Assembly: GCA_964461265.1 (NCBI GenBank)
Contig: CAYWTS010000002.1
Coordinates: 1 to 64,000, forward strand
Length of the DNA stretch: 64,000 bases
DNA from: CAYWTS01 sp964461265
GTDB lineage: Bacteria > Bacteroidota > Ignavibacteria > Tepidaquicellales > OLB5
Direction of reading: 5' to 3'
Of the stretch, positions 18,332-27,407 are shown piece after piece. The stretch's first letter is position 1; the number at the start of each line of letters is the position of its first letter. The notes beneath the pieces are model-generated. The model was not told the DNA's origin. It saw only the letters and a program-made list of their open reading frames with translations, and searched no databases. The translations under genes and the position numbers were made by a program.

Positions 18332-18381
18332 CAGGATGATTTGATTAAATGGAATGGCTCTAATAAGGAAAATTTGGAGTA
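18332..18381 (+). repeat. 50-bp direct repeat, copy 2
   Basis: Perfect copy of the end of the lipoprotein gene at 15589-15638. It ends with TAG instead of TAA. No upstream part of that gene is present here, so this is either a relic of a tandem gene copy or the second border of an inserted segment. Confidence 0.9.
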
Positions 18382-18395
18382 GCAACCCATGAGGA

Positions 18396-18451
18396 CAGAT
18401 GTCGGAATTCAGATGTTAGAGTTCAGATGTTAAAATTCAGATATAAGAAAT
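18396..18451. repeat. 14-bp tandem repeat, four units
   Basis: Units CAGATGTCGGAATT, CAGATGTTAGAGTT, CAGATGTTAAAATT and CAGATATAAGAAAT follow one another directly, only 14 bp after the 50-bp repeat. Confidence 0.7.
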
Positions 18452-18499
18452 CAATTTATTCGCTATTAACCATTGGCTATTGACCATTGACTTAGTAAA

Positions 18500-19678
18500 T
18501 TATTTTTTCGCCCTCAATTCCAGTTCTTTTTCCGTTTCATCACCGCTGCGTAAAATTTTCAATTTTAATTTATCACCGATATTCGATTCGGTAACTATTC
18601 CGTAGAAATCGGAATCGGAATTAATTTTCTCTCCGTTTACTGCAAGTATTATATCTTCATTTTTAATTCCGGCATCGTCAGCAGGACTACCTTTTTCAAC
18701 ACGAACAACAATAACGCCCTGAACATTTTTCAGCTTAAAATAGTTTGCAATCTGCTGGTCAACGGTTTGAAGCTGCATCCCTATCCAGTAATTACGTTCA
18801 ATCTTGCCATCTTTTTTCAGCTTTTCAACTATCTGTTTTACCTTATTGATAGGTATTGCAAAACCAAGCCCTATATTACCCGTAGCGTAGCTATTACCTG
18901 TAAAAATTAACGTATTCATACCTATAACCTCTCCTACGCTGTTAACCAACGGTCCCCCGCTGTTACCTGAGTTTATGGCTGCATCGGTTTGTATCATGTT
19001 CCTGTAATAACGGTTCTCGCCTGCACTAAGCTTCATTCCTGTTGCACTTACAACTCCCACGGTTACAGTTGGCTTCTGGTTCACCTCAAACAATCCAAAC
19101 GGATTACCGAGTGCTATTACCCATTCACCTATTATTACATCATCGGAATTTCCGAACCTGACAAAAGGCAAATCTTTTTTATCTATCTTTAATAATGCTA
19201 TATCGGTATATGAATCTTTACCAACAATTTCAGCATCGTAATGCTCGCCATTTGTCATGCTGATTACAACCTTGGATGCATTGCCAACAACATGGTCATT
19301 GGTTAAAATATATCCATCATCGGAAATAATATAACCTGAACCGAGTCCGTGAACTTCCTGCTTAAAGCTGCGGTTACCGAAGAATTGCCTGAAAAACGGG
19401 TCATCGCCGAAGAATTGGTTGAACGGGTCCTGGTATTCGCGGATTTCGGTTACATTGATACCAACTACAGATGATGATACTTTCTGAACTGTTTCTGTAA
19501 TAGCATTGTGCCTGCTGGCAGTAATTTCGTTATTAACTTGCTGACGTGTTACGTTTGCGTAAGTGTTTAACTCTTCCGAAGCATTTCCTTTAAGTACGTA
19601 CCTTCCGAATACAAATCCAGATAACAGAACTATTACAAATGAAACCGAGATTAAAATTATTTTATTTGTTTTGTTCAT
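18500..19678 (-). CDS. degP: DegP/HtrA-type periplasmic serine protease
   Basis: Envelope quality-control protease. It has an N-terminal membrane/signal segment (residues 7-26) and a trypsin-like domain with His129 (TNDHVVG), Asp159 (YTDIALLKI) and Ser240 (NSGNSGGPL). One C-terminal PDZ domain (about 285-390) follows. With a single PDZ it is nearer DegS/HtrA forms than two-PDZ DegP. The first segment may be an uncleaved anchor. Confidence 0.92.
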   Translation of the reverse strand: MNKTNKIILISVSFVIVLLSGFVFGRYVLKGNASEELNTYANVTRQQVNNEITASRHNAITETVQKVSSSVVGINVTEIREYQDPFNQFFGDDPFFRQFFGNRSFKQEVHGLGSGYIISDDGYILTNDHVVGNASKVVISMTNGEHYDAEIVGKDSYTDIALLKIDKKDLPFVRFGNSDDVIIGEWVIALGNPFGLFEVNQKPTVTVGVVSATGMKLSAGENRYYRNMIQTDAAINSGNSGGPLVNSVGEVIGMNTLIFTGNSYATGNIGLGFAIPINKVKQIVEKLKKDGKIERNYWIGMQLQTVDQQIANYFKLKNVQGVIVVRVEKGSPADDAGIKNEDIILAVNGEKINSDSDFYGIVTESNIGDKLKLKILRSGDETEKELELRAKK

Positions 19679-19970
19679 ATACTTTCATTCCTGCAAAAGC
19701 GGGAATATATTTTTTATTTTCGGCAAGGGGTCAGCGACCCCTTGTTTAGCTAAAACTCAAGTTTCTACTTAATGTTAAAAACCGTTGAAACGGTTCTTTA
19801 AATATATTTTTATTATCACCCCTGACTAAAGTCAGGGGCTAATAAATACTGGTCTTTACTTCTTGTTCCCTAACTCCTTTTACCAACTTACATCAAGTCA
19901 ACTTTTTACCATTCTACGCCAAGGTTACTGTCGACAGGTGTTTTACCTGCCAGTTGGCGGGCAGGCTGTT
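19679..19970. other. Repeat-filled spacer between degP and the transketolase subunit
   Basis: No gene. Contains ATTCC...GGGAAT (19687-19706), a hairpin CAAGGGG-TCAGCGA-CCCCTTG (19724-19744), the twin-hairpin repeat copy B (19780-19838) and a CCTGCCAGTTGGCGGGCAGG palindrome near 19948. Confidence 0.6.
19780..19838. repeat. Twin-hairpin repeat, copy B
   Basis: AACCGTTGAAACGGTT followed after 23 bp by CCCCTGACTAAAGTCAGGGG. Same order and spacing class as copy A at 4076-4133 and as the core of the MITEs. Confidence 0.65.
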
Positions 19971-20969
19971 TTACGTTTTACGTTTAATCACCCTCTTCAC
20001 TGCTTCTGCAATATGCATACGTGATATTCCGTATTTTTCCATCAGTTCTGAACCTTTACCTGATTCCCCAAACGTATCTTTTATGGCTACAAATTCCATA
20101 GGTGCAGGATAGTGCTGTGCAAGAACTTCTGCTACCGCACCGCCAAGCCCGGCATGTATCTGATGGTCTTCGGCTGTAACTATACATCCTGTTTCCTTTG
20201 CACATTGAACAATCATTTCCCTGTCAATCGGCTTAATCGTATGCATATTAACTATACGTACATTTATCCCTTCTTTTTTCAGCATATCCGCAGCAACAAT
20301 ACTTTCCCAAACCAGCAAACCCGAACTTATGATTGTGCAGTCCGTACCGTTATCAATTAATATATCCGCCCTACCGAATTCAAACGGTGCATCGGGATTT
20401 GTAAAGTTGGGCGAGTTATCCCTGTAAAAGCGTATATAGAACGGTCCTTTTACCTTTACACTTTCTTTTATGGCACGGAAAGTCTGGTTATAGTCGCATG
20501 GTGTAACCACAGTCATATGCGGAAGCACACGCATTAGGGCTACATCTTCGAGTGACTGGTGTGTAGCTCCGTCAGGTCCTACTGTTATACCGCAGTGTGA
20601 TGCACAGATTTTCACATTCATTTCGCTGTATGCTATCGATTGCCGTATCTGGTCGAATGGCCTGCCTGTGGCAAACTCTCCGTAAGCAGATGCAATGGGA
20701 ATTTTCCCTGCAACGGCAAGTCCTGCAGCAGTGCCCATCATATCCTGCTCAGCTATACCAACCGAGAAAAACCTGTCCGGGTAAGCATCCCTGAAAACAT
20801 CGGTTCTGACTGATGGTGATACATCACCGCCCAAAACCACAACATCGGGATTTTCTTTGCCAAGCTCAAGCAGTGCATCTGCAAATCCGCGTCTGGTTTC
20901 CTTTAACTCAGGATTTTCAATATCAAGATTTGCGACTAATGTGTTTTGATTTTTATAAATAAAGTTCAT
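19971..20969 (-). CDS. Transketolase, C-terminal subunit
   Basis: 332 residues covering the pyrimidine-binding and C-terminal domains of a split transketolase. FFSVGIAEQDMMGTAAGLA has the catalytic Glu of the PYR domain. CGITVGPDGATHQSLEDVALMR and AEDHQIHAGLGGAVAEVLA mark the C-terminal domain. The matching N-terminal subunit is at 25851-26741, with a CapA gene, an SDR and a second, full-length transketolase in between. It needs thiamin diphosphate and works in the pentose phosphate pathway. Confidence 0.88.
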   Translation of the reverse strand: MNFIYKNQNTLVANLDIENPELKETRRGFADALLELGKENPDVVVLGGDVSPSVRTDVFRDAYPDRFFSVGIAEQDMMGTAAGLAVAGKIPIASAYGEFATGRPFDQIRQSIAYSEMNVKICASHCGITVGPDGATHQSLEDVALMRVLPHMTVVTPCDYNQTFRAIKESVKVKGPFYIRFYRDNSPNFTNPDAPFEFGRADILIDNGTDCTIISSGLLVWESIVAADMLKKEGINVRIVNMHTIKPIDREMIVQCAKETGCIVTAEDHQIHAGLGGAVAEVLAQHYPAPMEFVAIKDTFGESGKGSELMEKYGISRMHIAEAVKRVIKRKT

Positions 20970-21114
20970 AAATATATATATTTATCCTTCAATTAGTTAA
21001 ATTCATTAAAAATAAATATCAAATATAATGAATTTATTTTTAATGATTTTACTTAGATATAATGGGTCGTTAAGTTATATGGTAAAACAAAGAATATAGG
21101 ACAAAAGTCTATGA

Positions 21115-22314
21115 TTACTTGTTTATTTCAAAGCTAATAGTATCGGGATAAATATCCGATTCCCGGTTAGTAAGATGTGATGTTGTTTCATTCCAAACCT
21201 CATTTATTCTTGATGATATTCCATTGTAGTAATACATCGAATTTGATAAATCGTTTTCTATTGCATACATCACTTCCTGAACCGGAACAATTTTAAAACT
21301 TCCGCCTTGAGTAGCTACATATGTAGGGACGTAATTAATCTCTCCTATCAAAGTTGTATTATTAACATTGTCTTTTACAAGCTGAAGGTTAATTATAACG
21401 CCGCTATCGGTATATTTTTTCCTCTGGTTAGATATAAAATTACCCATTGAATAAACAATAAATACTTTACGGCTTTTGCCATCACCATCTGCTATAGTTC
21501 TTGTCTCCATCGGCTGTATTACGTGAGGGTGGCTTCCAAAAATTACATCAGCACCGGCTTCAAATAATGCATCTGCAATATTGATTTGATTATTATTAGG
21601 CATTCGCTGATACTCTGCACCCCAGTGCAAACAAATAATAATTTTATCTGCCTTTAATGCTTTGGCTTTTGTAATATCAGATTTAATTTTATCTATATCA
21701 ATATAATTGACTGAAAACTCTTTACCGGGCGGGGTTTGAATTCCGTTTGTCCCATATGTATAAGCTAATATTGCAAGCTTTATTCCTTTTACATCAACTA
21801 TCAGAACTTCCCGGCTTTTTTCTTCTGTATCGAAAGTACCTGTATGTTTAAATCCATATTCATCAAGTACTGCAAGAGTTCTTTCTACTCCATAAAAACT
21901 TCTGTCTAAGCAATGATTGTTAGCAGTTGTTAATATATCGAAACCGGCAGCTTTTAATGCAGCAGCAAATTCATCGGGAGAGTTAAAAGCCGGGTAACCT
22001 GTAAATCTTTTTTCTGAACCTGCAAGAACTGTTTCCAGATTTCCCAGAGTTATATCTGCCCGGCTTAAATGGGGTGTTATTATATCATAAAAGTGTGTAA
22101 AATTATAACCCCCGTTTCCATCAAAAGCATCTTTCAGTTCGGCTTCATGACACATCAAATCACCTACACATGAAATCCATATAGTATCAAAAGCAGAAAC
22201 AGTTTTTGGCTTTGTCGAATCAGATTGCTGCCTTGAAACGTTTTGTTTTGATGCGCAATAATCATTAGATATTACATGAATGAATAATATAAAAAATATT
22301 AATAACTTTTTCAT
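21115..22314 (-). CDS. CapA-family (PGA_cap) exported metallophosphatase-like protein
   Basis: Signal peptide (MKKLLIFFILFIHVISNDYC), then a calcineurin-like CapA domain: GDLMCHEAELKDA, ADITLGNLETVLAGS, LTTANNHCLDRS, HWGAEYQRMPN and DVIFGSHPHVIQPMET carry the metal-ligand pattern. CapA proteins are tied to poly-gamma-glutamate capsule export, but the wider family occurs alone, as here, and its substrate is then unknown. The start at 22314 avoids overlap with the SDR gene. Confidence 0.85.
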   Translation of the reverse strand: MKKLLIFFILFIHVISNDYCASKQNVSRQQSDSTKPKTVSAFDTIWISCVGDLMCHEAELKDAFDGNGGYNFTHFYDIITPHLSRADITLGNLETVLAGSEKRFTGYPAFNSPDEFAAALKAAGFDILTTANNHCLDRSFYGVERTLAVLDEYGFKHTGTFDTEEKSREVLIVDVKGIKLAILAYTYGTNGIQTPPGKEFSVNYIDIDKIKSDITKAKALKADKIIICLHWGAEYQRMPNNNQINIADALFEAGADVIFGSHPHVIQPMETRTIADGDGKSRKVFIVYSMGNFISNQRKKYTDSGVIINLQLVKDNVNNTTLIGEINYVPTYVATQGGSFKIVPVQEVMYAIENDLSNSMYYYNGISSRINEVWNETTSHLTNRESDIYPDTISFEINK

Positions 22315-22342
22315 ATAAAATAAATTTAAATATTTTGCATTT

Positions 22343-23071
22343 TTAAGGATTAGTTCCCCACACTTCAATTTCTTTAAGCATTGCTCTTTGAGGCAGCTTT
22401 AAAGCTGATATTATGCTATCGGCAACATCCTCTGCTCGCATATAAACGCCCTTGCCGATTTGTTTTTGTTTATTCTCCTCTATTATGTCTGTTTCTACGT
22501 ATGAAGGATAAACTGTAATTACCCTGATATTATGCTCTCTAACTTCCTTAAATAAGCTTTCCGAAAATCCTGTTAATGCGAACTTAGAAGCTGTATAAGC
22601 AGTTCCTTTCTCATAACCACGCTTTCCGGATGTTGATGCAATATTAACAACAGAGGCACCGGTTGTTTTTGCGAGCTTTTCCATATAAGGCAACGCTTCT
22701 TTGCACATCATCATCGGACCAAATAGGTTCACTTCCACCACTTTTTTCCAGTCATCTACAGTAAAATCTCTTAATAATTTGTGAGGAAAAATACCGGCAT
22801 TATTTACCAAAATATCAATACAGCGGTAATTCTGTATGGTTTGATTAATTACTTGCTTAACGTCTTCGTAAACAGATACATCAGCTTTGATACCGATAAT
22901 ATCTACATGCCCTGTGTTTTTAATTTCGTTAACTGTATGCTCAAGGTCTTTTGCATTTCTGCCGGTGATAACTATTTTAGATTTTTCATTTGCCAGCCTT
23001 ATTGCCAGCACACGGCCTATACCTTTAGAACCGCCGGTGATAATTACAGTTTTATTTTCTAGTGATTGCAT
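22343..23071 (-). CDS. Short-chain dehydrogenase/reductase, FabG-like
   Basis: NAD(P)-dependent SDR of about 242 residues. It has the Rossmann motif TGGSKGIGR (residues 12-20), NNAG, and the catalytic Ser region ASTSGKRG with YTASK. The substrate cannot be told from sequence: it could be a 3-oxoacyl-ACP reductase or a sugar reductase. The start is placed at MQSLENK; the longer reading adds eleven residues with no family match. Confidence 0.85.
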   Translation of the reverse strand: MQSLENKTVIITGGSKGIGRVLAIRLANEKSKIVITGRNAKDLEHTVNEIKNTGHVDIIGIKADVSVYEDVKQVINQTIQNYRCIDILVNNAGIFPHKLLRDFTVDDWKKVVEVNLFGPMMMCKEALPYMEKLAKTTGASVVNIASTSGKRGYEKGTAYTASKFALTGFSESLFKEVREHNIRVITVYPSYVETDIIEENKQKQIGKGVYMRAEDVADSIISALKLPQRAMLKEIEVWGTNP

Positions 23072-23091
23072 ATAATATTCTATGATTATAA

Positions 23092-23220
23092 GAGGCAGTC
23101 TCAAAAGTGTTTTTGTATCCGCAGCCTTAATGGTTGCGCTGTAATTTTCTTGCTTAATCGCAACTATGAAAGTTACGGTTACAGTTTTCTTGCAAGAAAA
23201 TTGCCTTTTGAGACAGCCCC
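23092..23220. mobile_element. Putative MITE with GTCTCAAAAG terminal repeats
   Basis: 129 bp bounded by GAGGCAGTCTCAAAAG and, inverted, CTTTTGAGACAGCCCC (14 of 16 complementary). TIRs of this type (GGCTGTCTCAAAA) are known from insertion sequences. There is no transposase, and there are inner inverted pieces ATTTTCTTGC / GCAAGAAAAT. It stands between the SDR and the full-length transketolase. Confidence 0.65.
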
Positions 23221-23315
23221 TTTATTTGTTGTATAAGTAGCAGTCGTGCCACAACTTGTTACCACATTTAATACGGGTCGTGGGGTGACTTTTTTAAACG
23301 TTAAATATAAATAGG

Positions 23316-25688
23316 TTACTTACCGACTTTAGAATCAATATATTTCTTGACTTCTTTATAAATGCTATCGCCATCAAGTCCAGCCTGGCAGAGAACGCTT
23401 TCAGCATTTCCGCTTCCAAGATAATAACCTTTTTTGAACGGGTGTAATATACTGTTGCGTCCTTCAACGCTTGTTACCCATTTATACATTGTGGGAATTG
23501 TGAACCCTGTTATACCCATAGCTTCTTCAGCAATGCTTGCAGGATAAATTTCATTACGTTTTTCCAGCGGGAGCATATCAAAAAGTTCAGAACTCGAAAT
23601 ATAGAATACATTTACATTATAGCCATCTTTATCGAGCCTCGGCAGAACTTTAGTAACAAATTCTATGGTTACACCGCTTTCCTGAAGAATGAAAGTACCG
23701 TTAACTTTCTGTGATTTATCAGCTTTGCGTAATGCATAAACACCGGTTACACTTTCAGAAGCCGGGGCAATTCTATAAAATTCCCTATCAGCTACTTTTT
23801 CGTTGGGTCTTGTGACAAAAGGTGACAGAATTGCGGGACGTTTCTTTAAACCCGCTGCGAGTAAATGCCATATTTCTCCCGGCTCCCACGGAGTAAGTGT
23901 AATTAATACACCTGGTGGAAAGTTTTCCTGAATCAACTGAAGACATTGCGGGTCAGCGTGTGTTGGTCCGTCTTCTCCCGTTTTTAAGCCGGCATGTGCA
24001 TTAATAAGAATCCATGTATTATAATTACCGCCGTAATGCATCGTTTTGTTCTGTTCGCCTATTCCGTGCAAACGTGCTGCAGTATGTTCCATTGCAGATA
24101 TAAATGCCCCGTATGATGAACTCACACCAATATGCTTTCCGAAAGCTGCAAGACCTGCCATCATTCCTCCGATAGCATCCTCGCAAATTCCGCCAATAGA
24201 TAATATCCTCGATTCGGGATTATCAACAGTATCATAATATCCTTCATGGAATCCGGCTCCGAGTAAATTTACGCTTGTAGAACCGAGTAAATCAGCAGCA
24301 ACACCAAATACCGCTCCATTTGTCAGCTTATTAATATATCCAAGCGACTGTCCCAGAACTCCCCTGAGTGTTGTTACAGTATTGGGAGCAAGCTTAAGCT
24401 CATCCGGAATGGTTTTATAATCAAGCTTACTGTTCTCATAAAGAGACTTAAGATTCGGTGCATTGGGTTTCGGTTTTCTGGCAAGCGAATCAACCTGTTT
24501 CTTTGAATTTCTAATAGCTTCTGCGAAGTAAGCAAGCTGTGTATTTTTCTCTATAACATTACGAAGTACCATTAAAGTATCGTAGAAGTTTTGTTCGACA
24601 TTCGCAGGTGTATTTTCTTTTTCGAATCTCGGTACAGTTACACCGAATTTATTTTCGAATTCCTCGCATGCTTTAAAATATTCAGGTGAACAAAATTTAT
24701 GCCCCGCACCATGCGATGCTTTGCCTTCTATACCGTACTTCCACCCTTTAATTGTCCTGTAAATCACGGCAGAAGGCATTTTATTATCTATTTGCTTTGC
24801 AAAAGTTTGAGCAGCCAAAATTTTATTGAAGTCTTTGCCATCATCAACGTAAATAACGTTAAAATCGTGCAGGTAACACAATTCTGCAGGATCCCATTGA
24901 ACATAGTCTCCCTTTAATTCCCCTTCGCGGCAAACCCTGTTAGTATCTATCGAAGCCTGATTGAAATCTACGTGGAAATTAATATTATAGATTCTATTGG
25001 CAGATGCTGCGGCAAGCGCTTCATGAACTCTGCCCGGAGTCATCCCGCCCTCACCTTCAACAACGTGAACTTTGGGAGCAGCTTCTCCGTAGTAATCAAT
25101 AATACCAAGAGCCATTCCGAATGATGAAGGATCACCGACGCCGCTTGCACCTGTAGCCACTTTTACAAAAGGAGTTGCCGGTGTTGGATGGCCATCTAGA
25201 GCTTTTGAATTAAACTTCCTGAACAGAGGTGTAGTGTTGGTCGGATTACGTCTGAAACCAAGTAAATCTTCAAACCTAAGCTGGAACTTTTCCTCAGGTA
25301 AGATGTTACTTTGAAATGCTCTTACCAACTCATTCCTTAATGCCCACATCGCATAAAGTCCAAGTGCCTTATGACCTGCTGCATATATTATTAAATCGTT
25401 CTCATCCGCCATAGGTTTTGAAATGTCATAATCCGCTGTTTTATACACAAGGCATTCAACAAATCGCCCCGATGATATTGAACCACCGGGATGTCCGCTC
25501 GTTGGTACAAAGTTATACAGAACACCGCATAACGTTCTGTAAATTAAATCCAATTCTTCAAATAAAATCAATTCATCGCTGCTTAAAGGGATTCCTTCTT
25601 TTAGTATATCATTTACGTTATAATATTTGCCTCTTCTGTGGGCAAGTTCGAATTTTTTGTTGGGTATGTTAGATATGTTATAATTCAT
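23316..25688 (-). CDS. Full-length transketolase-family thiamin-diphosphate enzyme (790 aa)
   Basis: Single polypeptide with all three transketolase domains: GHPGGSISSGR and HKALGLYAMW (N-terminal), a TPP motif EGEGGMTPGRVHEAL ending in NFHVDFNQ, then SYGAFISAMEHTAARLHGI (PYR), and a C-terminal domain. The TPP motif reads G-E-G rather than G-D-G, and the chain is about 120 residues longer than TktA, so a sugar other than that of classic transketolase is possible. Reaction therefore uncertain. Confidence 0.75.
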   Translation of the reverse strand: MNYNISNIPNKKFELAHRRGKYYNVNDILKEGIPLSSDELILFEELDLIYRTLCGVLYNFVPTSGHPGGSISSGRFVECLVYKTADYDISKPMADENDLIIYAAGHKALGLYAMWALRNELVRAFQSNILPEEKFQLRFEDLLGFRRNPTNTTPLFRKFNSKALDGHPTPATPFVKVATGASGVGDPSSFGMALGIIDYYGEAAPKVHVVEGEGGMTPGRVHEALAAASANRIYNINFHVDFNQASIDTNRVCREGELKGDYVQWDPAELCYLHDFNVIYVDDGKDFNKILAAQTFAKQIDNKMPSAVIYRTIKGWKYGIEGKASHGAGHKFCSPEYFKACEEFENKFGVTVPRFEKENTPANVEQNFYDTLMVLRNVIEKNTQLAYFAEAIRNSKKQVDSLARKPKPNAPNLKSLYENSKLDYKTIPDELKLAPNTVTTLRGVLGQSLGYINKLTNGAVFGVAADLLGSTSVNLLGAGFHEGYYDTVDNPESRILSIGGICEDAIGGMMAGLAAFGKHIGVSSSYGAFISAMEHTAARLHGIGEQNKTMHYGGNYNTWILINAHAGLKTGEDGPTHADPQCLQLIQENFPPGVLITLTPWEPGEIWHLLAAGLKKRPAILSPFVTRPNEKVADREFYRIAPASESVTGVYALRKADKSQKVNGTFILQESGVTIEFVTKVLPRLDKDGYNVNVFYISSSELFDMLPLEKRNEIYPASIAEEAMGITGFTIPTMYKWVTSVEGRNSILHPFKKGYYLGSGNAESVLCQAGLDGDSIYKEVKKYIDSKVGK

Positions 25689-25850
25689 ATTAGTCTCCGA
25701 TTATATGTAGTTTTTCTTAAAAAAAAATCAAAAATAGCTTAAGATAATTTTCTGTGCTTTATGGGAAAACAAGCACTTCTTTTTCACTTTAATATTCTAG
25801 TGACAAATATTTTAAGCAAGAATATCTTACTTAGTGAATGTTCCTCAATA

Positions 25851-26741
25851 TCATTCAGAACCGTAATAATCTACAAAATCCCCGAATCTTGTAGGAGCTA
25901 ACTCGGATAGTGCGATTTTCCCCTGTTCGTCATTTGGCGGATTACCATGCCATTTATAATTGTCTTCCATGAATGAAACCCCGTGTCCCATGAAAGTGTA
26001 TGCAAGTATAACCGAGGGTTTACCTTTAACTTTCTTTGCATCTTCAATCGTTCTTAGAATTGCATCCATATCATGTCCGTCAATTTCAAAGACTTCAAAA
26101 TTAAATGACCGCCATTTATCTGCCAGCGGTTCAAGATCCATTACTTTATCGGTACGATTATCAATCTGGCAGTGGTTCCTGTCAACAATAATGGTAAGGT
26201 TATCGGTTTTATGATGTGAGGCAGTCATAGCAGCCTCCCATATTTGACCTTCATCAAGTTCTCCGTCACCGCACATGCAATAAACTCTGTTCTGTTTTCT
26301 ATCAAGGCGTAATCCTAAAGCAGCACCAACAGCAATCGATAAGCCCTGTCCGAGTGCACCGGAAGCAATTTCAATACCTGGTAAGCCATGTGTTTTCATT
26401 GGTGCAGGATGCCCCTGCAGCCTGCCGTTAATTTTTCTCAGGGTTTTCAGTTCTTCCAGCGGAAAATACCCCCTGCGGGAAAGAGCTGCATACCAGACGG
26501 GTGCAACATGACCTATTGAAAGGAAAAAATAATCCCTGAAATCAGCATACGGATCCGAGGGCAAAATATTAAGCTTATTGAAATACAACGCTGTAAATAT
26601 ATCTGCCAATCCCAGCGGACCGCCTGAATGTCCGGATTTGGCAATTAAGAGCATGTTTATAATGTCACGACGAATCTGACGCGCCATTTCATTCAAATCA
26701 TCTCTGTTGGTAAAAACCGGGTTCTTTTGATATTGAAACAT
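25851..26741 (-). CDS. Transketolase, N-terminal subunit
   Basis: 296 residues covering the pyrophosphate-binding domain: GHSGGPLGLADI (about 37-48), a canonical GDGELDEGQIWEAA motif closed by VDRNHCQIDN, and a C-terminal HGVSFMEDNYKWHGNPPN. Pairs with 19971-20969 to form a split transketolase. The two halves are separated by three genes. The spacer to the next gene is 162 bp and AT-rich. Confidence 0.9.
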   Translation of the reverse strand: MFQYQKNPVFTNRDDLNEMARQIRRDIINMLLIAKSGHSGGPLGLADIFTALYFNKLNILPSDPYADFRDYFFLSIGHVAPVWYAALSRRGYFPLEELKTLRKINGRLQGHPAPMKTHGLPGIEIASGALGQGLSIAVGAALGLRLDRKQNRVYCMCGDGELDEGQIWEAAMTASHHKTDNLTIIVDRNHCQIDNRTDKVMDLEPLADKWRSFNFEVFEIDGHDMDAILRTIEDAKKVKGKPSVILAYTFMGHGVSFMEDNYKWHGNPPNDEQGKIALSELAPTRFGDFVDYYGSE

Positions 26742-26751
26742 ATAATTCTCT

Positions 26752-27390
26752 CTAGTTAGCTGCTTTTAAGGGCAATATTTTACTAAAAACTTCTAAATGT
26801 TTTAAAGAAATAAGCAGAGAAACAACAATCGTGTAAACCACAAAAATTGAACTAAGGAAATAACCTCCAGGATAGAATGGGTATTTAATATGTCCAATCA
26901 GGAATATTACTGAGAAAACCGGCATACTGAGTGTAGCAACCAGATTGGATACAAGAACTGATTTTCTAAACAAATACATTACTATCCAGACAATTATCCA
27001 AAGAATAAGTAAAAAGGAATTAATAAGCAGAAATATCCCGGCAGTTGTTGCAAGACCTCTTCCGCCTTTAAATTTAAGCCATATCGGAAAGTTATGACCA
27101 ATTATTAAAAAGCACGATGCTGCTGCAGTGAATTCGAGACTGAAGTAATGTGATTTTAGTAAAATAAAAACCGGTATTAATCCTTTAAGAATATCAATTA
27201 AAAAAACAGTTGTGGCAAGAATTCTTGAATTAGTTACAATGAACGCATTTAACGTACCTACATTTCCCGAACCTTCTTTCGTTAAATCTTTTTTGCTGAA
27301 TAATTTTACAAGAATATACCCCGTGGGGAGAGAACCAATTATGTAAAAGGATAATACGATTAACGCGAAATATATATTAAGGTAATTCAA
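26752..27390 (-). CDS. plsY: Glycerol-3-phosphate acyltransferase PlsY
   Basis: Membrane enzyme transferring acyl from acyl-phosphate to glycerol 3-phosphate. Of its 212 residues, IGSLPTGYILVKL, SGNVGTLNAF, GHNFPIWLKFKGGRGLATTAG and five or six hydrophobic spans match PlsY throughout. The start is TTG at 27390; there is no ATG that would keep the first helix. Confidence 0.92.
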   Translation of the reverse strand: MNYLNIYFALIVLSFYIIGSLPTGYILVKLFSKKDLTKEGSGNVGTLNAFIVTNSRILATTVFLIDILKGLIPVFILLKSHYFSLEFTAAASCFLIIGHNFPIWLKFKGGRGLATTAGIFLLINSFLLILWIIVWIVMYLFRKSVLVSNLVATLSMPVFSVIFLIGHIKYPFYPGGYFLSSIFVVYTIVVSLLISLKHLEVFSKILPLKAAN

Positions 27391-27407
27391 TATATTAATA
27401 AATTATA

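Larger units (their letters stand above)
18015..18499. other. 485-bp non-coding region
   Basis: No gene visible. It holds copy 2 of the 50-bp direct repeat and four 14-bp tandem units (18396-18451), and ends with ATTGACCATTGACT-type low-complexity sequence next to the degP stop. The part nearest 18014 is AT-rich and probably holds the promoter of the Cys-rich gene; no box is convincing. Confidence 0.5.

Noticed and set aside
18396..18451. Possible CRISPR array
   Set aside because: Units are 14 bp with no spacers; it is a simple tandem repeat. No repeat-spacer pattern or cas gene is in the window.
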